A stretch of DNA of 64,000 nt from Roseimaritima ulvae (lineage in GTDB: Bacteria > Planctomycetota > Planctomycetia > Pirellulales > Pirellulaceae), in assembly GCF_008065135.1 (NCBI RefSeq), contig NZ_CP042914.1:7049404-7113403 (forward strand). Reading direction: 5' to 3'. The position numbers and the translations under genes are program-made. The notes beneath the pieces were generated by a model, which saw only the letters and a list, made by a program, of their open reading frames with translations, was not told the DNA's origin and did no database searches. Of this stretch, positions 8,551 to 17,292 are shown piece by piece. Position 1 is the first letter of the stretch. Every line of letters begins with the position of its first letter.

Positions 8551-9188
8551 GGTACCCCGGCCAGCTCCAATCCTTCGCTGGTCAGCCGGGTGATTGTCTC
8601 AAAGTCCCCCTGCTGAATCCACTCGGACTTCACCATCCAACTGCCTCCGCAGGCAATCACCTGCGGCAGTGCCAAATACTGTCGCAGATTCTCTTGCCTA
8701 ATGCCGCCGGTGGGCATGAAACGGACGCCGCCGTAGGGCCCGCTGAGCGCCCGCAACATGCGAACGCCCCCCATCGCTTCGGCCGGGAAGAATTTTACAA
8801 CCGTCAAGCCGAACTCGAGCGCCATTTCCAGGTCGGTGGGAGTGGAGACGCCGGGGAACACGGGTACGTGGTGATCGAGACACCACTGGACGGTCTTGGG
8901 GTTTAGCCCCGGCGACACGACAAAGCGAGCACCGGCATCGACCACCTGCTGAGCCTGCGCGACGCTGTGCACGGTACCGGCACCGACCAAAAAATCATCT
9001 CGCTGTGCGAGCGTCCGAATTCCCTCAATCGCTTCGTCGGTCCGCAGCGTAATCTCCGCGCAAGGCAGCCCGCCTTCGACTAGTGCCTCGGCCAAAGGTT
9101 CCGCCGAACAATGCGACTCCAAGGCCACCACCGGAACCAATTTAAACGCGTCCAACCACTCAACAATCTGTGACACAGCCATAGCCAT
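8529..9188 (-). CDS. eda: KDPG/KHG aldolase
   Basis: A class I aldolase of 219 residues that cleaves 2-keto-3-deoxy-6-phosphogluconate to pyruvate and glyceraldehyde 3-phosphate (Entner-Doudoroff or uronate catabolism), in the cytoplasm. Family landmarks are EITLRT near residue 45 (catalytic Glu), GAGTV, SPGLNP, the Schiff-base lysine in VVKFFPAE, and the phosphate-binding PTGGI. The ATG at 9188 has GAGGG 4 nt upstream; another ATG two codons later is equally in frame. It is a single gene here with no edd or kinase beside it, so the exact sugar acid cannot be told from context. Confidence 0.92.
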   Translation of the reverse strand: MAMAVSQIVEWLDAFKLVPVVALESHCSAEPLAEALVEGGLPCAEITLRTDEAIEGIRTLAQRDDFLVGAGTVHSVAQAQQVVDAGARFVVSPGLNPKTVQWCLDHHVPVFPGVSTPTDLEMALEFGLTVVKFFPAEAMGGVRMLRALSGPYGGVRFMPTGGIRQENLRQYLALPQVIACGGSWMVKSEWIQQGDFETITRLTSEGLELAGVPKRKRLP

Positions 9189-9253
9189 CCAACCCTCAAC
9201 GCAGAACTCAAAACCCAGCCACAGCATAGCAGCTCAATCGCCCGCCCCCTATC

Positions 9254-9450
9254 AAGCTGAACAAAAACATCGAGGACAAGAAAGCAAGCAGCAACGACCG
9301 AGCAAATTTTTCATGCCCCAAATCTTTCTGCCCAAACCCGAAAGCGCATCGATTCCCCAAGCCAACCTCCCAAGACCGATGCCCTGAAAGTTGGGCAAGA
9401 ATATCGAGGACAAGAAAACAAGCAGCAACGGCCGAGCAAGTTTTTCAAAC
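9254..9450 (+). repeat. degenerate copies of the 132-bp repeat (left flank)
   Basis: About one and a half diverged copies of the unit that forms the array at 10335-11508, in the same orientation. A full copy runs from about 9254, and a partial one starts at GTTGGGCAAGAATATCGAGG (9390). They share GACAAGAAA, GCAGCAACG.CCGAGCAA and TTTTTCA with the main array but have many substitutions. The two repeat blocks bracket the GxxExxY gene. Confidence 0.8.
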
Positions 9451-9473
9451 GCTCAACCGGCCATCGCATTCAT

Positions 9474-10265
9474 TCATCGCTGTATGTTTTGGAATGTTAG
9501 GCGAGATCGTCCGATATTGGCCCACACGATCGTCAACAACGGACTTGGAGCAAGCAGGCGTCGCAACTGCGTCTCTTGATGCTCACACAACTTGCCATTG
9601 AAGGCTGTCAGATGGAAAGCCGTACTTTCATCCATGAGACAAAAACGCTGACGTCCCACGAAGTGTCCATCGACTTGCATTGCAAGCTTACAAATCACCG
9701 CATCTTCGCCTCCCAGACAATGAACGATTGCTTGTCGGTAAAGCGATACATCTAACCCTGTGCCCCAGTCCTTTACCAAATCGGTTACCAACTCGCGAAA
9801 TTCCGCGGGGCCGAGGTACTTGGATTCATCAACACAAAACTGTCTGCGTTGTGAATGATCAACGCTTGAATTGACAAACCGCGACTCGACCGACGAGGAC
9901 CGGAAGTTGACAAGTTTCCCACGTGCAGCGTTGGTCAAGAACAAGTAGTTCAACAGCTGTGCTTCATGGGCCTTCGTCAATTCTTTTACGGTCTTGGCTT
10001 CGTAGATCACACGCTGATCGACAACCATGTCGAGAAACAGCGGTTTCATATAGTCCCGGAAGGTGAGCGTCACGGGCACTTCTCTATCGATGCAAAAACC
10101 AGCATCCTGAAGTTGCTTTGCCCAACTAGGCTGATAGACACATTCGTCGCAAAGACAGCCAAGAAGCTTGTGATTTGCAAAAGCGTGCCCCATCACAAGA
10201 TAGTCGATCGCACGCATTTCATCCGTGCTCAACCGAGGAAACTCAATCGGACAATCGATCGGCAT
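9474..10265 (-). CDS. GxxExxY-family protein, PD-(D/E)XK nuclease-like
   Basis: A 263-residue protein with an N-terminal GxxExxY-type domain (about 15-125) and a C-terminal extension of about 130 residues that I do not recognise. The family signature appears as GCLCDECVY (residues 36-44). A nuclease-fold core is visible as D79 in LFLDMVV and E89-A-K91 in VIYEAK, followed by AHEAQLLNYL and GKLVNF, as in other GxxExxY proteins. Function is unproven in the family; a PD-(D/E)XK nuclease role is inferred from the fold. I chose the ATG at 10265 (AGGGG 8 nt upstream); a TTG at 10289 is also possible. It is bracketed by copies of a 132-bp repeat. A second GxxExxY gene at about 40 kb is also bracketed by repeats. 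Confidence 0.75.
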   Translation of the reverse strand: MPIDCPIEFPRLSTDEMRAIDYLVMGHAFANHKLLGCLCDECVYQPSWAKQLQDAGFCIDREVPVTLTFRDYMKPLFLDMVVDQRVIYEAKTVKELTKAHEAQLLNYLFLTNAARGKLVNFRSSSVESRFVNSSVDHSQRRQFCVDESKYLGPAEFRELVTDLVKDWGTGLDVSLYRQAIVHCLGGEDAVICKLAMQVDGHFVGRQRFCLMDESTAFHLTAFNGKLCEHQETQLRRLLAPSPLLTIVWANIGRSRLTFQNIQR

Positions 10266-10334
10266 CACAGCAGCCCCTATAAATTTCAAACAGAGGAAAC
10301 TCCTCTAAGTAGCTTCCCCACGTTCTAGCCCCAA

Positions 10335-11508
10335 TCTGCACTCAATATAGCCTCCCCAAGGACAAGAACAAACAAGAACTCAGCTACTGCTTCATGCCCC
10401 CAATCTTCCTGTCCCAACCCAAAAACGCATCGACCGCCCAAGCTCACCAGCCAGCCGACACCCAAAGTTGGGCAAGAATATTGAGGGCAAGAAAACAGAC
10501 TGCAGCAACGACCGGGCAAATTCTTCATGCCCTCAATCTTCCTGCCCAATCCACAAACGCATCGACTGCCCAAGCCCACCAGCCAGCCCACACCCGATGT
10601 TGGGCAAGAATATTGAGGGCAAGAAAACAGACTGCAGCAACGACCGGGCAAATTCTTCATGCCCTCAATCTTCCTGCCCAATCCACAAACGCATCGACTG
10701 CCCAAGCCCACCAGCCAGCCCACACCCGATGTTGGGCAAGAATATCGAGGGCAAGAAAACAGACTGCAGCAACGACCGAGCAAATTCTTCATGCCCTCAA
10801 TCTTCCTGCCCAATCCACAAACGCATCGACCGCCCAAGCCCACCAGCCAGCCCACACCCGAAGTTGGGCAAGCATATCGAGGGCAAGAAAACAGACTGCA
10901 GCAACGACCGAGCAAATTCTTCATGCCCTCAATCTTCCTGCCCAATCCACAAACGCATCGACTGCCCAAGCCCACCAGCCAGCCCACACCCGATGTTGGG
11001 CAAGAATATTGAGGGCAAGAAAACAGACTGCAGCAACGACCGGGCAAATTCTTCATGCCCTCAATCTTCCTGCCCAATCCACAAACGCATCGACTGCCCA
11101 AGCCCACCAGCCAGCCCACACCCGATGTTGGGCAAGAATATTGAGGGCAAGAAAACAGACTGCAGCAACGACCGGGCAAATTCTTCATGCCCTCAATCTT
11201 CCTGCCCAATCCACAAACGCATCGACTGCCCAAGCCCACCAGCCAGCCCACACCCGATGTTGGGCTAAGAATATTGAGGGCAAGAAAACAGACTGCAGCA
11301 ACGACCGGGCAAATTCTTCATGCCCTCAATCTTCCTGCCCAATCCACAAACGCATCGACTGCCCAAGCCCACCAGCCAGCCCACACCCGATGTTGGGCAA
11401 GAATATCGAGGGCAAGAAAACAGACTGCAGCAACGACCGAGCAAATTCTTCATGCCCTCAATCTTCCTGCCCAATCCACAAACGCACCGACAGCCCAAGC
11501 CCACCAGC
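10335..11508 (+). repeat. tandem array of 132-bp palindromic units
   Basis: One diverged unit (about 10335-10466) is followed by eight near-identical units starting at 10467, 10599, 10731, 10863, 10995, 11127, 11259 and 11392, the last one truncated. The period is exactly 132 bp except for one inserted T near 11265. Each unit holds an imperfect inverted repeat with 20-nt arms, GGGCAAGAATATTGAGGGCA and TGCCCTCAATCTTCCTGCCC, pairing at 18 of 20 positions around a loop of about 35 nt. Two linked variants occur, ATTG/CCGGG and ATCG/CCGAG, in the order A A B B A A A B. Because 132 is a multiple of 3, long frames stay open on both strands, but these look like by-products. There are no unique spacers, so it is not CRISPR. 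Confidence 0.95.
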
Positions 11509-11536
11509 CAAGAGGCCGGGAGTACGCTGGCTGTCG

Positions 11537-11800
11537 CTACAAGGCGTCGCAAATGCTTTTGAAGCCGTCACGGATTTCGATCCCGACAAACTTCAACGAT
11601 TCCCAAACCTCTTCGGCCGATTCCGACGCGGCTTTACGAGCCGGTTTGAAGCGATTGTCCAACTTATTCAGACGGTCGTCTAACTGCTCCCAATCTTCCT
11701 GCAATTCCTTCTTGGCTAGATGCAGTTGCAACTTGATTTCGTCGCGTTCGTGCTTGAGCCCGCGAATTAGTTCGGCGACGATTTCTTCTTGTCCGCTCAT
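11537..11800 (-). CDS. small coiled-coil protein
   Basis: An 87-residue acidic/basic protein, nearly all helix-forming. Residues about 5-60 have heptad spacing of Ile/Leu/Val with many Glu/Lys/Arg (EEIVAELIRGLKHERDEIKL, then LAKKELQEDWEQLDDRLNKLDN), consistent with a coiled coil. There is no signal peptide or membrane segment. It starts with ATG at 11800, and no strong ribosome binding site is visible. I recognise no characterised family. It sits between the repeat array and decayed genes, so it might be the only surviving gene of this stretch. Confidence 0.6.
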   Translation of the reverse strand: MSGQEEIVAELIRGLKHERDEIKLQLHLAKKELQEDWEQLDDRLNKLDNRFKPARKAASESAEEVWESLKFVGIEIRDGFKSICDAL

Positions 11801-11860
11801 GTTAGTGTCCGCAGTAAGAGGAAATGGCTACACCGTAAACGTCGACATCACACAACCGGA

Positions 11861-12095
11861 TTAATAGTTCATTACCTTATCGGCTTCGATCAACATTTTG
11901 CCGAGCATCGGCAGCGTGGCGATGTCGGCGTTGCGTTTCAGACCGGGGTCGGTAACGCGAGCCGATTGGGCACAGTGAGGGCACACCAGGACTTTGCCGC
12001 CACCGGCTGCGAACTGATCGTAGTGCTCACTGAGCTTGGGCGAGTCGGGGCCCCAAGTAAAATCCAATTCCTGCTTTCGTTCCGCCAAAGAGAAC
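11861..12095 (-). pseudogene. DsrE-like C-terminal fragment
   Basis: About 75 residues resembling the C-terminal half of DsrE/DsrF-like sulfur-relay family proteins: WGPDSPKLSEHY, then GGGKVLVCPHCAQSARV with a CPHC cysteine pair, ending ADIATLPMLGKMLIEADKVM. The N-terminal half of the fold is absent. The only in-frame start is a TTG at 12088, directly next to a fragment of an unrelated gene in another frame. I take it as a truncated remnant; the family call is tentative. Confidence 0.4.
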
Positions 12096-12099
12096 TGGG

Positions 12100-12335
12100 G
12101 ATTTTTGCGGGCAGGATAATATGGTGCTCGCGGATCACCACGATGATGCCTCGCAAGCAGCCGCTGATATCGAATGCGTCCAATGACTGGCCCATGAAGT
12201 CGGCCAAAAACCCACGGATCGATTCCAACAGAGACTGCTCATCAAATTCGGCCGGCACATCGCCCCAGCGGACGACAATCTCCGCGATCGCTTCGGCAAC
12301 CTGTTGAGCGGCTGCGACCAGGGTTCGTTGAAGCG
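12100..12335 (-). pseudogene. UbiB/AarF (ABC1 kinase) C-terminal fragment
   Basis: About 75 residues match the region following the kinase core in UbiB/AarF proteins: QVAEAIAEIVVRWGDVP, then EFDEQSLLESIRGFLADF, MGQSLDAFDISGCLRGII and HHIILPAKI. In the intact family this is followed by a hydrophobic helix and C-terminal membrane segments, and preceded by several hundred residues of kinase; neither is present. The fragment abuts the DsrE-like fragment in a different frame, so this is the junction of two decayed genes on the same strand. Confidence 0.55.
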
Positions 12336-12471
12336 GCTCTCGAAAATGGCAGAGGCCACGCAGAACGGAAACCCGCTAAATCTGCGATAATTGACGACGC
12401 CGTGTGAAAGATTCCGCTGTCCGCTGAGTCTTCCCAGTAGATACCGTTGTTTTCCAGAAAAATGGTTAGCC

Positions 12472-13164
12472 ATGTCCGTCCGTCTTCCCGAAACGCGAGC
12501 CAGTTTGATTCTGCGGTTGCAGGATGCGGCGGACGTGGCGGCCTGGGATGAATTCGCGGCTACCTACGCTCCGGCCGTGTATCGCTCGGCGCGGCGACAG
12601 GGCTTGCAGGCCGCCGATGCCGACGATCTGGTGCAAGAAGTTCTATCGGCCGTCGCTCGCTCGGTGACCCAGTGGCTGGCGAGGGAGGATCGCGGAGCGT
12701 TCCGAGCTTGGTTGCTGCGCATCGCTCGCAATACGGCCATCGACTTTCTGACGCGACGCAGGCATCTCCCCTGGGCGGCGGGCGGCGATGAGGCCCCAGA
12801 TGAACTCCATCAAGTCCAAGCGGATACGGATGTGTCGAGTCAGCTGGACATGGAATATCGCCGCCAAGTTTTTCTGAAAGCGTCGGAAATCGTCCGCGGG
12901 CAAGTCAGCGAAACGACGTGGCAAGCGTTTCACCGAACCGGCGTCCAACTGCACAGCGTCGCACAAGTTGCTGAAGACTTGCAGATCAGTCTCGGCAGCG
13001 TGTACATCGCTAGAAGTCGGGTGATGAAACGCTTGCAACAAACTGTAAAAACAATCGAAGCCCCAACCTCGTTTAGTCCGTCGCCGAAAGCGCCGACGAA
13101 TACGTCAACCATAAACCGGGGCTGTCCACCACCACCTTCAGGACGTTCTCATGACAAGCTGTGA
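12472..13164 (+). CDS. ECF-type sigma-70 family sigma factor
   Basis: A 230-residue sigma factor with region 2 (AAWDEFAATYAPAVYRSARRQGL, then DADDLVQEVLSAVAR and AFRAWLLRIARNTAIDFL, about residues 20-90) and region 4 (TWQAFHRTGVQLHSVAQVAEDL and GSVYIARSRVMKRL, about 140-195). The C-terminal tail is rich in Pro/Ser/Thr. I chose the ATG at 12472; a start at 12391 would add residues unlike the family. Its last 14 bp overlap the start of the kinase gene, which begins with a putative zinc-binding anti-sigma motif. The two are therefore probably co-expressed and functionally paired. Planctomycetes have many such ECF/kinase pairs. Confidence 0.9.
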   Translation: MSVRLPETRASLILRLQDAADVAAWDEFAATYAPAVYRSARRQGLQAADADDLVQEVLSAVARSVTQWLAREDRGAFRAWLLRIARNTAIDFLTRRRHLPWAAGGDEAPDELHQVQADTDVSSQLDMEYRRQVFLKASEIVRGQVSETTWQAFHRTGVQLHSVAQVAEDLQISLGSVYIARSRVMKRLQQTVKTIEAPTSFSPSPKAPTNTSTINRGCPPPPSGRSHDKL

Positions 13165-16100
13165 TGACTTGGCACTTGATGCCTTGCTGGACGCTGATGA
13201 AGCATCCATTCACTCCGGTGAAAATCTTGCCGACGTCGCACAGCACGTGGAGTCCTGCTCGCGCTGTCAAAGTCGGCTATCGCAACGGGCCGCTGACGAT
13301 CAGCAATGGGACCAACTGCAGCAGTGGCTTTCGCCGGACGAGTTAGACAGCGAAATCGACACCGATTCGCTCGGCGTCCCCACATGCTGGCAGCGTCCCA
13401 CGGCCTGGACCGAGTCGATGGCTAAGGCACTGTTATCACAACCGTTGCACCCCGAGATGCTGGGTCGGATCGGGCGGTATGATGTCGAACGTCTGATCGG
13501 CAGCGGCGGTATGGGCGTGGTATTTAAAGCTCACGACACCGAACTACATCGCCCGGTGGCGATCAAATTACTGGCACCGTATTTGGCCGAAAGCGGAGCT
13601 GCCCGCAAACGGTTTGCTCGCGAAGCCCGTGCGGCGGCGGCGGTCGTCGACGAACATGTAGTGGCGATTCACAATGTCGAATCCGACGTCGATCCCGAAC
13701 AGGCTCCGTTTCTGGTAATGAAATACATTGCCGGCGGTTCGCTGCAACAGCGACTCGATCGTGAAGGATCGCTGGAACTGTGCGAAATCCTTCGCATTGG
13801 CACCCACACCGCCAAGGGACTCGCGGCCGCCCATGCGCAAGGGCTGATCCATCGCGATGTCAAACCGTCAAACATTCTTTTGGACGAAGGCGTCGAGCGT
13901 GCGTTACTAACGGATTTCGGGTTGGCGCGGACCGAAGACGATGCCTGTTTGACGCGTAGCGGCTTCCACCCGGGCACTCCACATTACATGTCGCCCGAAC
14001 AAGTGCGAGGGGAACCCATTGATGCACGCAGCGACCTGTTTGGGTTGGGCTGCGTGCTGTACGCCCTGTGCAGCGGCCATCCTCCGTTCCGCGCCGAGAC
14101 CAGTTACGCCGTACTCCGCCGCATCACCGACGACAGACCGCGACCACTGCGGGAGACCAACGCAAACATTCCCGAATGGCTGGATCGGATCGTGATGAAA
14201 CTGCTGTCCAAGTCGCCCAACGATCGCTTTGCCTCCGCTGCGCAGGTGGCGGAAGTCCTGGAAGGTTGTCTGGCCCACACGCAGCATCCCACGACCACTC
14301 CATTGCCCGATCCCGTGGCCGCTTTGCTTCCTCAACGCTCCCATCGCCCTCCCTGGATCAAGGTTGCGATGGCCGCTGCGTTTGCGTTTGCAATGCTGTT
14401 TGCAGGCGTCCTGCTCGTGCTGGAAACCAACAAGGGAACGATCCGCATCGAAACCAATAGCGACTCTGACATTCCTATCGTCATCCGCCAGGGCGACAAG
14501 ACGGTTGAACACCTAACCGTGACTCAACAAGGCACCGCCATCCGGCTGAAAGCAGGCACGTACATCATCGAGGTCGAAGGCGATGATACGCAGCTGATGA
14601 TCAAAGGCGGTCAAGTAACCCTCACACGTCAGGGCACCTGGCTCGCCATCATTACCGAAACCAAGACTACGGGGACTCCCCCGTCCAACGTTCCGCTGAC
14701 CACCGCCGCCAACCCACTGCTTGGCACCTGGCGCGTCATGTCATTTGTCGACGATGGAACGAAGGTGGCACCCCACGAAAACAGTACCGTCACTTTTGAT
14801 GGCTGGAGAGTAACCTGGACGAACGAACCCGACGACGTAAGCCGGAGCATGTACCGCTTGCTTCCCCATAACACACTGCAGCTGGTAGCGGAGAACGCGA
14901 CATCCACGGCCGACGTCGTCCACCATTATCGCTACACGATGACGGGCCCGGATTCGGTTCGCTTAGAGGCCATTGCAACGCCCGCGAATCCGCACGTCAA
15001 TGGTTCCATCGAACTAGAACGGCTGCGTGATGCGACTGAATTATCTGCTTATGTGTCCCGCTCCGTGACGGTCAACACAAGCGATCGATACGGCGTCAGC
15101 GAAGAGGAAGTGATCCATACTCACGTCATGCTGATTCGCAGCGGAAAATTGTTGGCATCGGTACAGCGACCTGCTGACGGCGAGCTGATGCCAGCCGATA
15201 CAGCCAAAGCAATCCCGTGGTTGCAAGCCAACCTGACGGTTAAACCCACCACCGAAAATCAAATCGAAATCGGCATCCACGGTCACCACAGCAGCAAGCA
15301 GCAGCGGGAGCAAATTGTCGATTCGGTCGTTACGGCCTACAAACAAACGCTTGCCGCAGCGAAAACGGATGCGGCACAAAAGGTCATTCAACGCTTGGTG
15401 AGCGCCCGCGCCGAGCTGCAAGGACAACGGCTTGCTGCCCAAGCGGCGGTTGACCAATTGCGCAAGACGTCCGATGTCGACTCGCCCAAACTCCAGCACG
15501 CCATTGCCCAACTTGACCGTCTCACACAAGTGATCACAAAACTAGATGCGGAGCTTCTGCAGTATGCGGTCCCCGCAAATCCACCAGCCATTGATGCCTT
15601 GCCTGGCCCTGCAGTCATTCCCGCAATGCAAAGAATCGATCAGGCAACCGCGTCCAAGGTTCCCACCAAGTGGGATGTGGAATCCAATCACAACATCCTG
15701 TGGCGAGCTCCCCTGGGGTCGGTTGCGATGCGGGCTCCGCTGGTGCATGGCGACCACGTTTATGTCGGAACCAACAACGATCACGGATACCTTCCGCGCT
15801 ACCCGTCGAGCGTCGACTTGGGCGTGTTATTATGTTTCCGCAAGTCCGATGGCAAATTCATGTGGCAACACAGCAATGAAAAGTTGCCCAGTGGACGCGC
15901 GCATGACTGGCCCCTGCAAGGCATCACCAGTCGTCCCTGCGTGGAAGGCGATCGACTGTGGTACATAACCAATCGCGCCGAAATCGTCTGCTTGGACACG
16001 TCGGGGTTTCGCGACGGAAAAAACGACGGCCCTGTCCAAGACGAAACCAACACCGACGAAAACGAAGCCGACGTGGTGTGGCGACTGGACATGATGCGTG

Positions 16101-17149
16101 AACTGGGCGTGCGACCGCATAACGTCAGCACCTGTACGATCGCGGTCTGGAAGGATCGCATATTCGCGGTCACGGGCAACGGTGTGGGCCCGTCTCATGT
16201 ACCGCCAATAGCCGACGCCCCCAGCTTCATTGCGGTCGACAAATCGACCGGCAAATTACTCTGGCAAGACCATTCGCCGGGACAAAACGTACTGCATGGT
16301 CAATGGGGTTCGCCCCTCGTCGCGGATCTCGCCGGCCGCACGCAAGTCATCTTTCCCGGCGGCGACGGTTGGCTGTACAGCTTTGACCCGCAGGGTACGT
16401 CCGATGGCAAAGCGAAATTGATCTGGAAATTCGACTGCAATCCGAAAGACTCGGTCTGGAAAGCGGGCGGCGCCGCGACCCGCAACAATCTGCTGCACGC
16501 ACCGACCGTACATGACGGTCTGCTGTATATCGCCATGGGGCAAGACCCCGAACATGGCAGCGGACCGGGGCGAGTGTGGTGTATCGATCCATCGGGAAGC
16601 GGAGACGTGAGTCCTGAAATTGTCTTCAATCGACGCGATCCCAAAACACCGATCCCACACCGCCGGATCCAAGCCTGTGTGGCTGCAGGCGGAGACTACA
16701 CCAGTCCCAACCCTAACTCCAAAGCCGTTTGGCAATTTCAGCAAACGGATGTGAATGGCAATGGAGAATTCGAACTCGAAGAACGCATGGGGCGCAGCTT
16801 GAGCACCATTGAAATCCGAGGCGACCTGCTGTTTGTGTCCGACATCGACGGCATCCTGCATTGCCTGGATCGCCGGACGGGAAAGCAGCACTGGGGTTTC
16901 GACACGTTGGCCAACACCTACACAACGCCGCTGATTGTGGGCGACTTTGTGTACCTGGGCAATGAAGATGGAGACGTCTGCGTGTTCCGGTGCTCGGCCG
17001 ATCCCGACGTCGCGATGCCCGGCGGCGAACCGCTCGCCCGCAACTACTGTGACCAGAGCATTAATGCATCAGTGGTTTCAGACGGTACCACCCTGTATTT
17101 CGCCACCAAAAACGAACTGTTCGCCGTCGGTACAAAAATCGCCGAATAG
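13151..17149 (+). CDS. zinc-finger/Ser-Thr kinase/PQQ-propeller fusion
   Basis: A 1,332-residue multidomain protein. Residues 28-42 contain H-x3-C-x2-C (H32, C36, C39), as in zinc-binding anti-sigma factors. A Hanks-type kinase follows: GSGGMG at 117-122, K139, HRD at 234-236, DFG at 255-257 and SPEQ at 281, so it looks active. One membrane segment lies at about 403-424. A domain resembling the planctomycete TIGR03067/lipocalin-like repeat starts near LLGTWRVMSFVDDG (about 520). Charged helical sequence (about 700-800) leads into a PQQ-type beta-propeller with repeated (K/R)xTGKxxW-like blades to the C-terminus. The kinase faces the cytoplasm and the propeller lies outside. The ATG has AGGA 7 nt upstream and overlaps the sigma factor gene by 14 bp. 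The likely job is sensing outside and controlling the sigma factor inside. Confidence 0.9.
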   Translation: MTSCDDLALDALLDADEASIHSGENLADVAQHVESCSRCQSRLSQRAADDQQWDQLQQWLSPDELDSEIDTDSLGVPTCWQRPTAWTESMAKALLSQPLHPEMLGRIGRYDVERLIGSGGMGVVFKAHDTELHRPVAIKLLAPYLAESGAARKRFAREARAAAAVVDEHVVAIHNVESDVDPEQAPFLVMKYIAGGSLQQRLDREGSLELCEILRIGTHTAKGLAAAHAQGLIHRDVKPSNILLDEGVERALLTDFGLARTEDDACLTRSGFHPGTPHYMSPEQVRGEPIDARSDLFGLGCVLYALCSGHPPFRAETSYAVLRRITDDRPRPLRETNANIPEWLDRIVMKLLSKSPNDRFASAAQVAEVLEGCLAHTQHPTTTPLPDPVAALLPQRSHRPPWIKVAMAAAFAFAMLFAGVLLVLETNKGTIRIETNSDSDIPIVIRQGDKTVEHLTVTQQGTAIRLKAGTYIIEVEGDDTQLMIKGGQVTLTRQGTWLAIITETKTTGTPPSNVPLTTAANPLLGTWRVMSFVDDGTKVAPHENSTVTFDGWRVTWTNEPDDVSRSMYRLLPHNTLQLVAENATSTADVVHHYRYTMTGPDSVRLEAIATPANPHVNGSIELERLRDATELSAYVSRSVTVNTSDRYGVSEEEVIHTHVMLIRSGKLLASVQRPADGELMPADTAKAIPWLQANLTVKPTTENQIEIGIHGHHSSKQQREQIVDSVVTAYKQTLAAAKTDAAQKVIQRLVSARAELQGQRLAAQAAVDQLRKTSDVDSPKLQHAIAQLDRLTQVITKLDAELLQYAVPANPPAIDALPGPAVIPAMQRIDQATASKVPTKWDVESNHNILWRAPLGSVAMRAPLVHGDHVYVGTNNDHGYLPRYPSSVDLGVLLCFRKSDGKFMWQHSNEKLPSGRAHDWPLQGITSRPCVEGDRLWYITNRAEIVCLDTSGFRDGKNDGPVQDETNTDENEADVVWRLDMMRELGVRPHNVSTCTIAVWKDRIFAVTGNGVGPSHVPPIADAPSFIAVDKSTGKLLWQDHSPGQNVLHGQWGSPLVADLAGRTQVIFPGGDGWLYSFDPQGTSDGKAKLIWKFDCNPKDSVWKAGGAATRNNLLHAPTVHDGLLYIAMGQDPEHGSGPGRVWCIDPSGSGDVSPEIVFNRRDPKTPIPHRRIQACVAAGGDYTSPNPNSKAVWQFQQTDVNGNGEFELEERMGRSLSTIEIRGDLLFVSDIDGILHCLDRRTGKQHWGFDTLANTYTTPLIVGDFVYLGNEDGDVCVFRCSADPDVAMPGGEPLARNYCDQSINASVVSDGTTLYFATKNELFAVGTKIAE

Positions 17150-17154
17150 TAGAC

Positions 17155-17185
17155 CACTGGGGCAAAATGCCCCGGTGCGAGTTTT
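17155..17185 (+). terminator. hairpin after the kinase gene
   Basis: CACTGGGGCA and TGCCCCGGTG pair over 10 positions (one G-T) around an AAA loop, 6 bp after the kinase stop codon. They are followed by CGAGTTTTGG. The T-tract is short, so it is a plausible but weak intrinsic terminator. Confidence 0.5.
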
Positions 17186-17236
17186 GGTCACGGCACAGGC
17201 TATATAAAACGCACGAACCGCCTGCCAAAACGGCTC

Positions 17237-17253
17237 TGGCACGACGTATGCAT
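17237..17253 (+). promoter_or_regulatory. sigma-54-like promoter of the site-2 protease gene
   Basis: TGGCACGACGTATGCAT fits the RpoN -24/-12 consensus TGGCAC-N5-TTGCA with one change (ATGC for TTGC). The invariant GG and GC are separated by 10 bp. It lies 40-56 bp before the protease ATG, a suitable distance. The call rests on this match only. Confidence 0.55.
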
Positions 17254-17292
17254 TAGCAACTCTCGGTCTCTTTTTATTAGGGAGTATTGAGA

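Noticed and set aside
10335-11508. CRISPR array
   Set aside because: The units are tandem without unique spacers, far too long, and no cas genes are present.
10325-11683. Long repeat-containing frames on both strands of the 132-bp array (308 and 429 codons)
   Set aside because: They exist because the repeat length is a multiple of three; several frames are open at once, a single inserted base breaks them, and the DNA-level palindrome explains the conservation.
17287-17292. TTG start for the site-2 protease
   Set aside because: It lies 2 nt from the AGGGAG site; the ATG at 17293 has the proper spacing.
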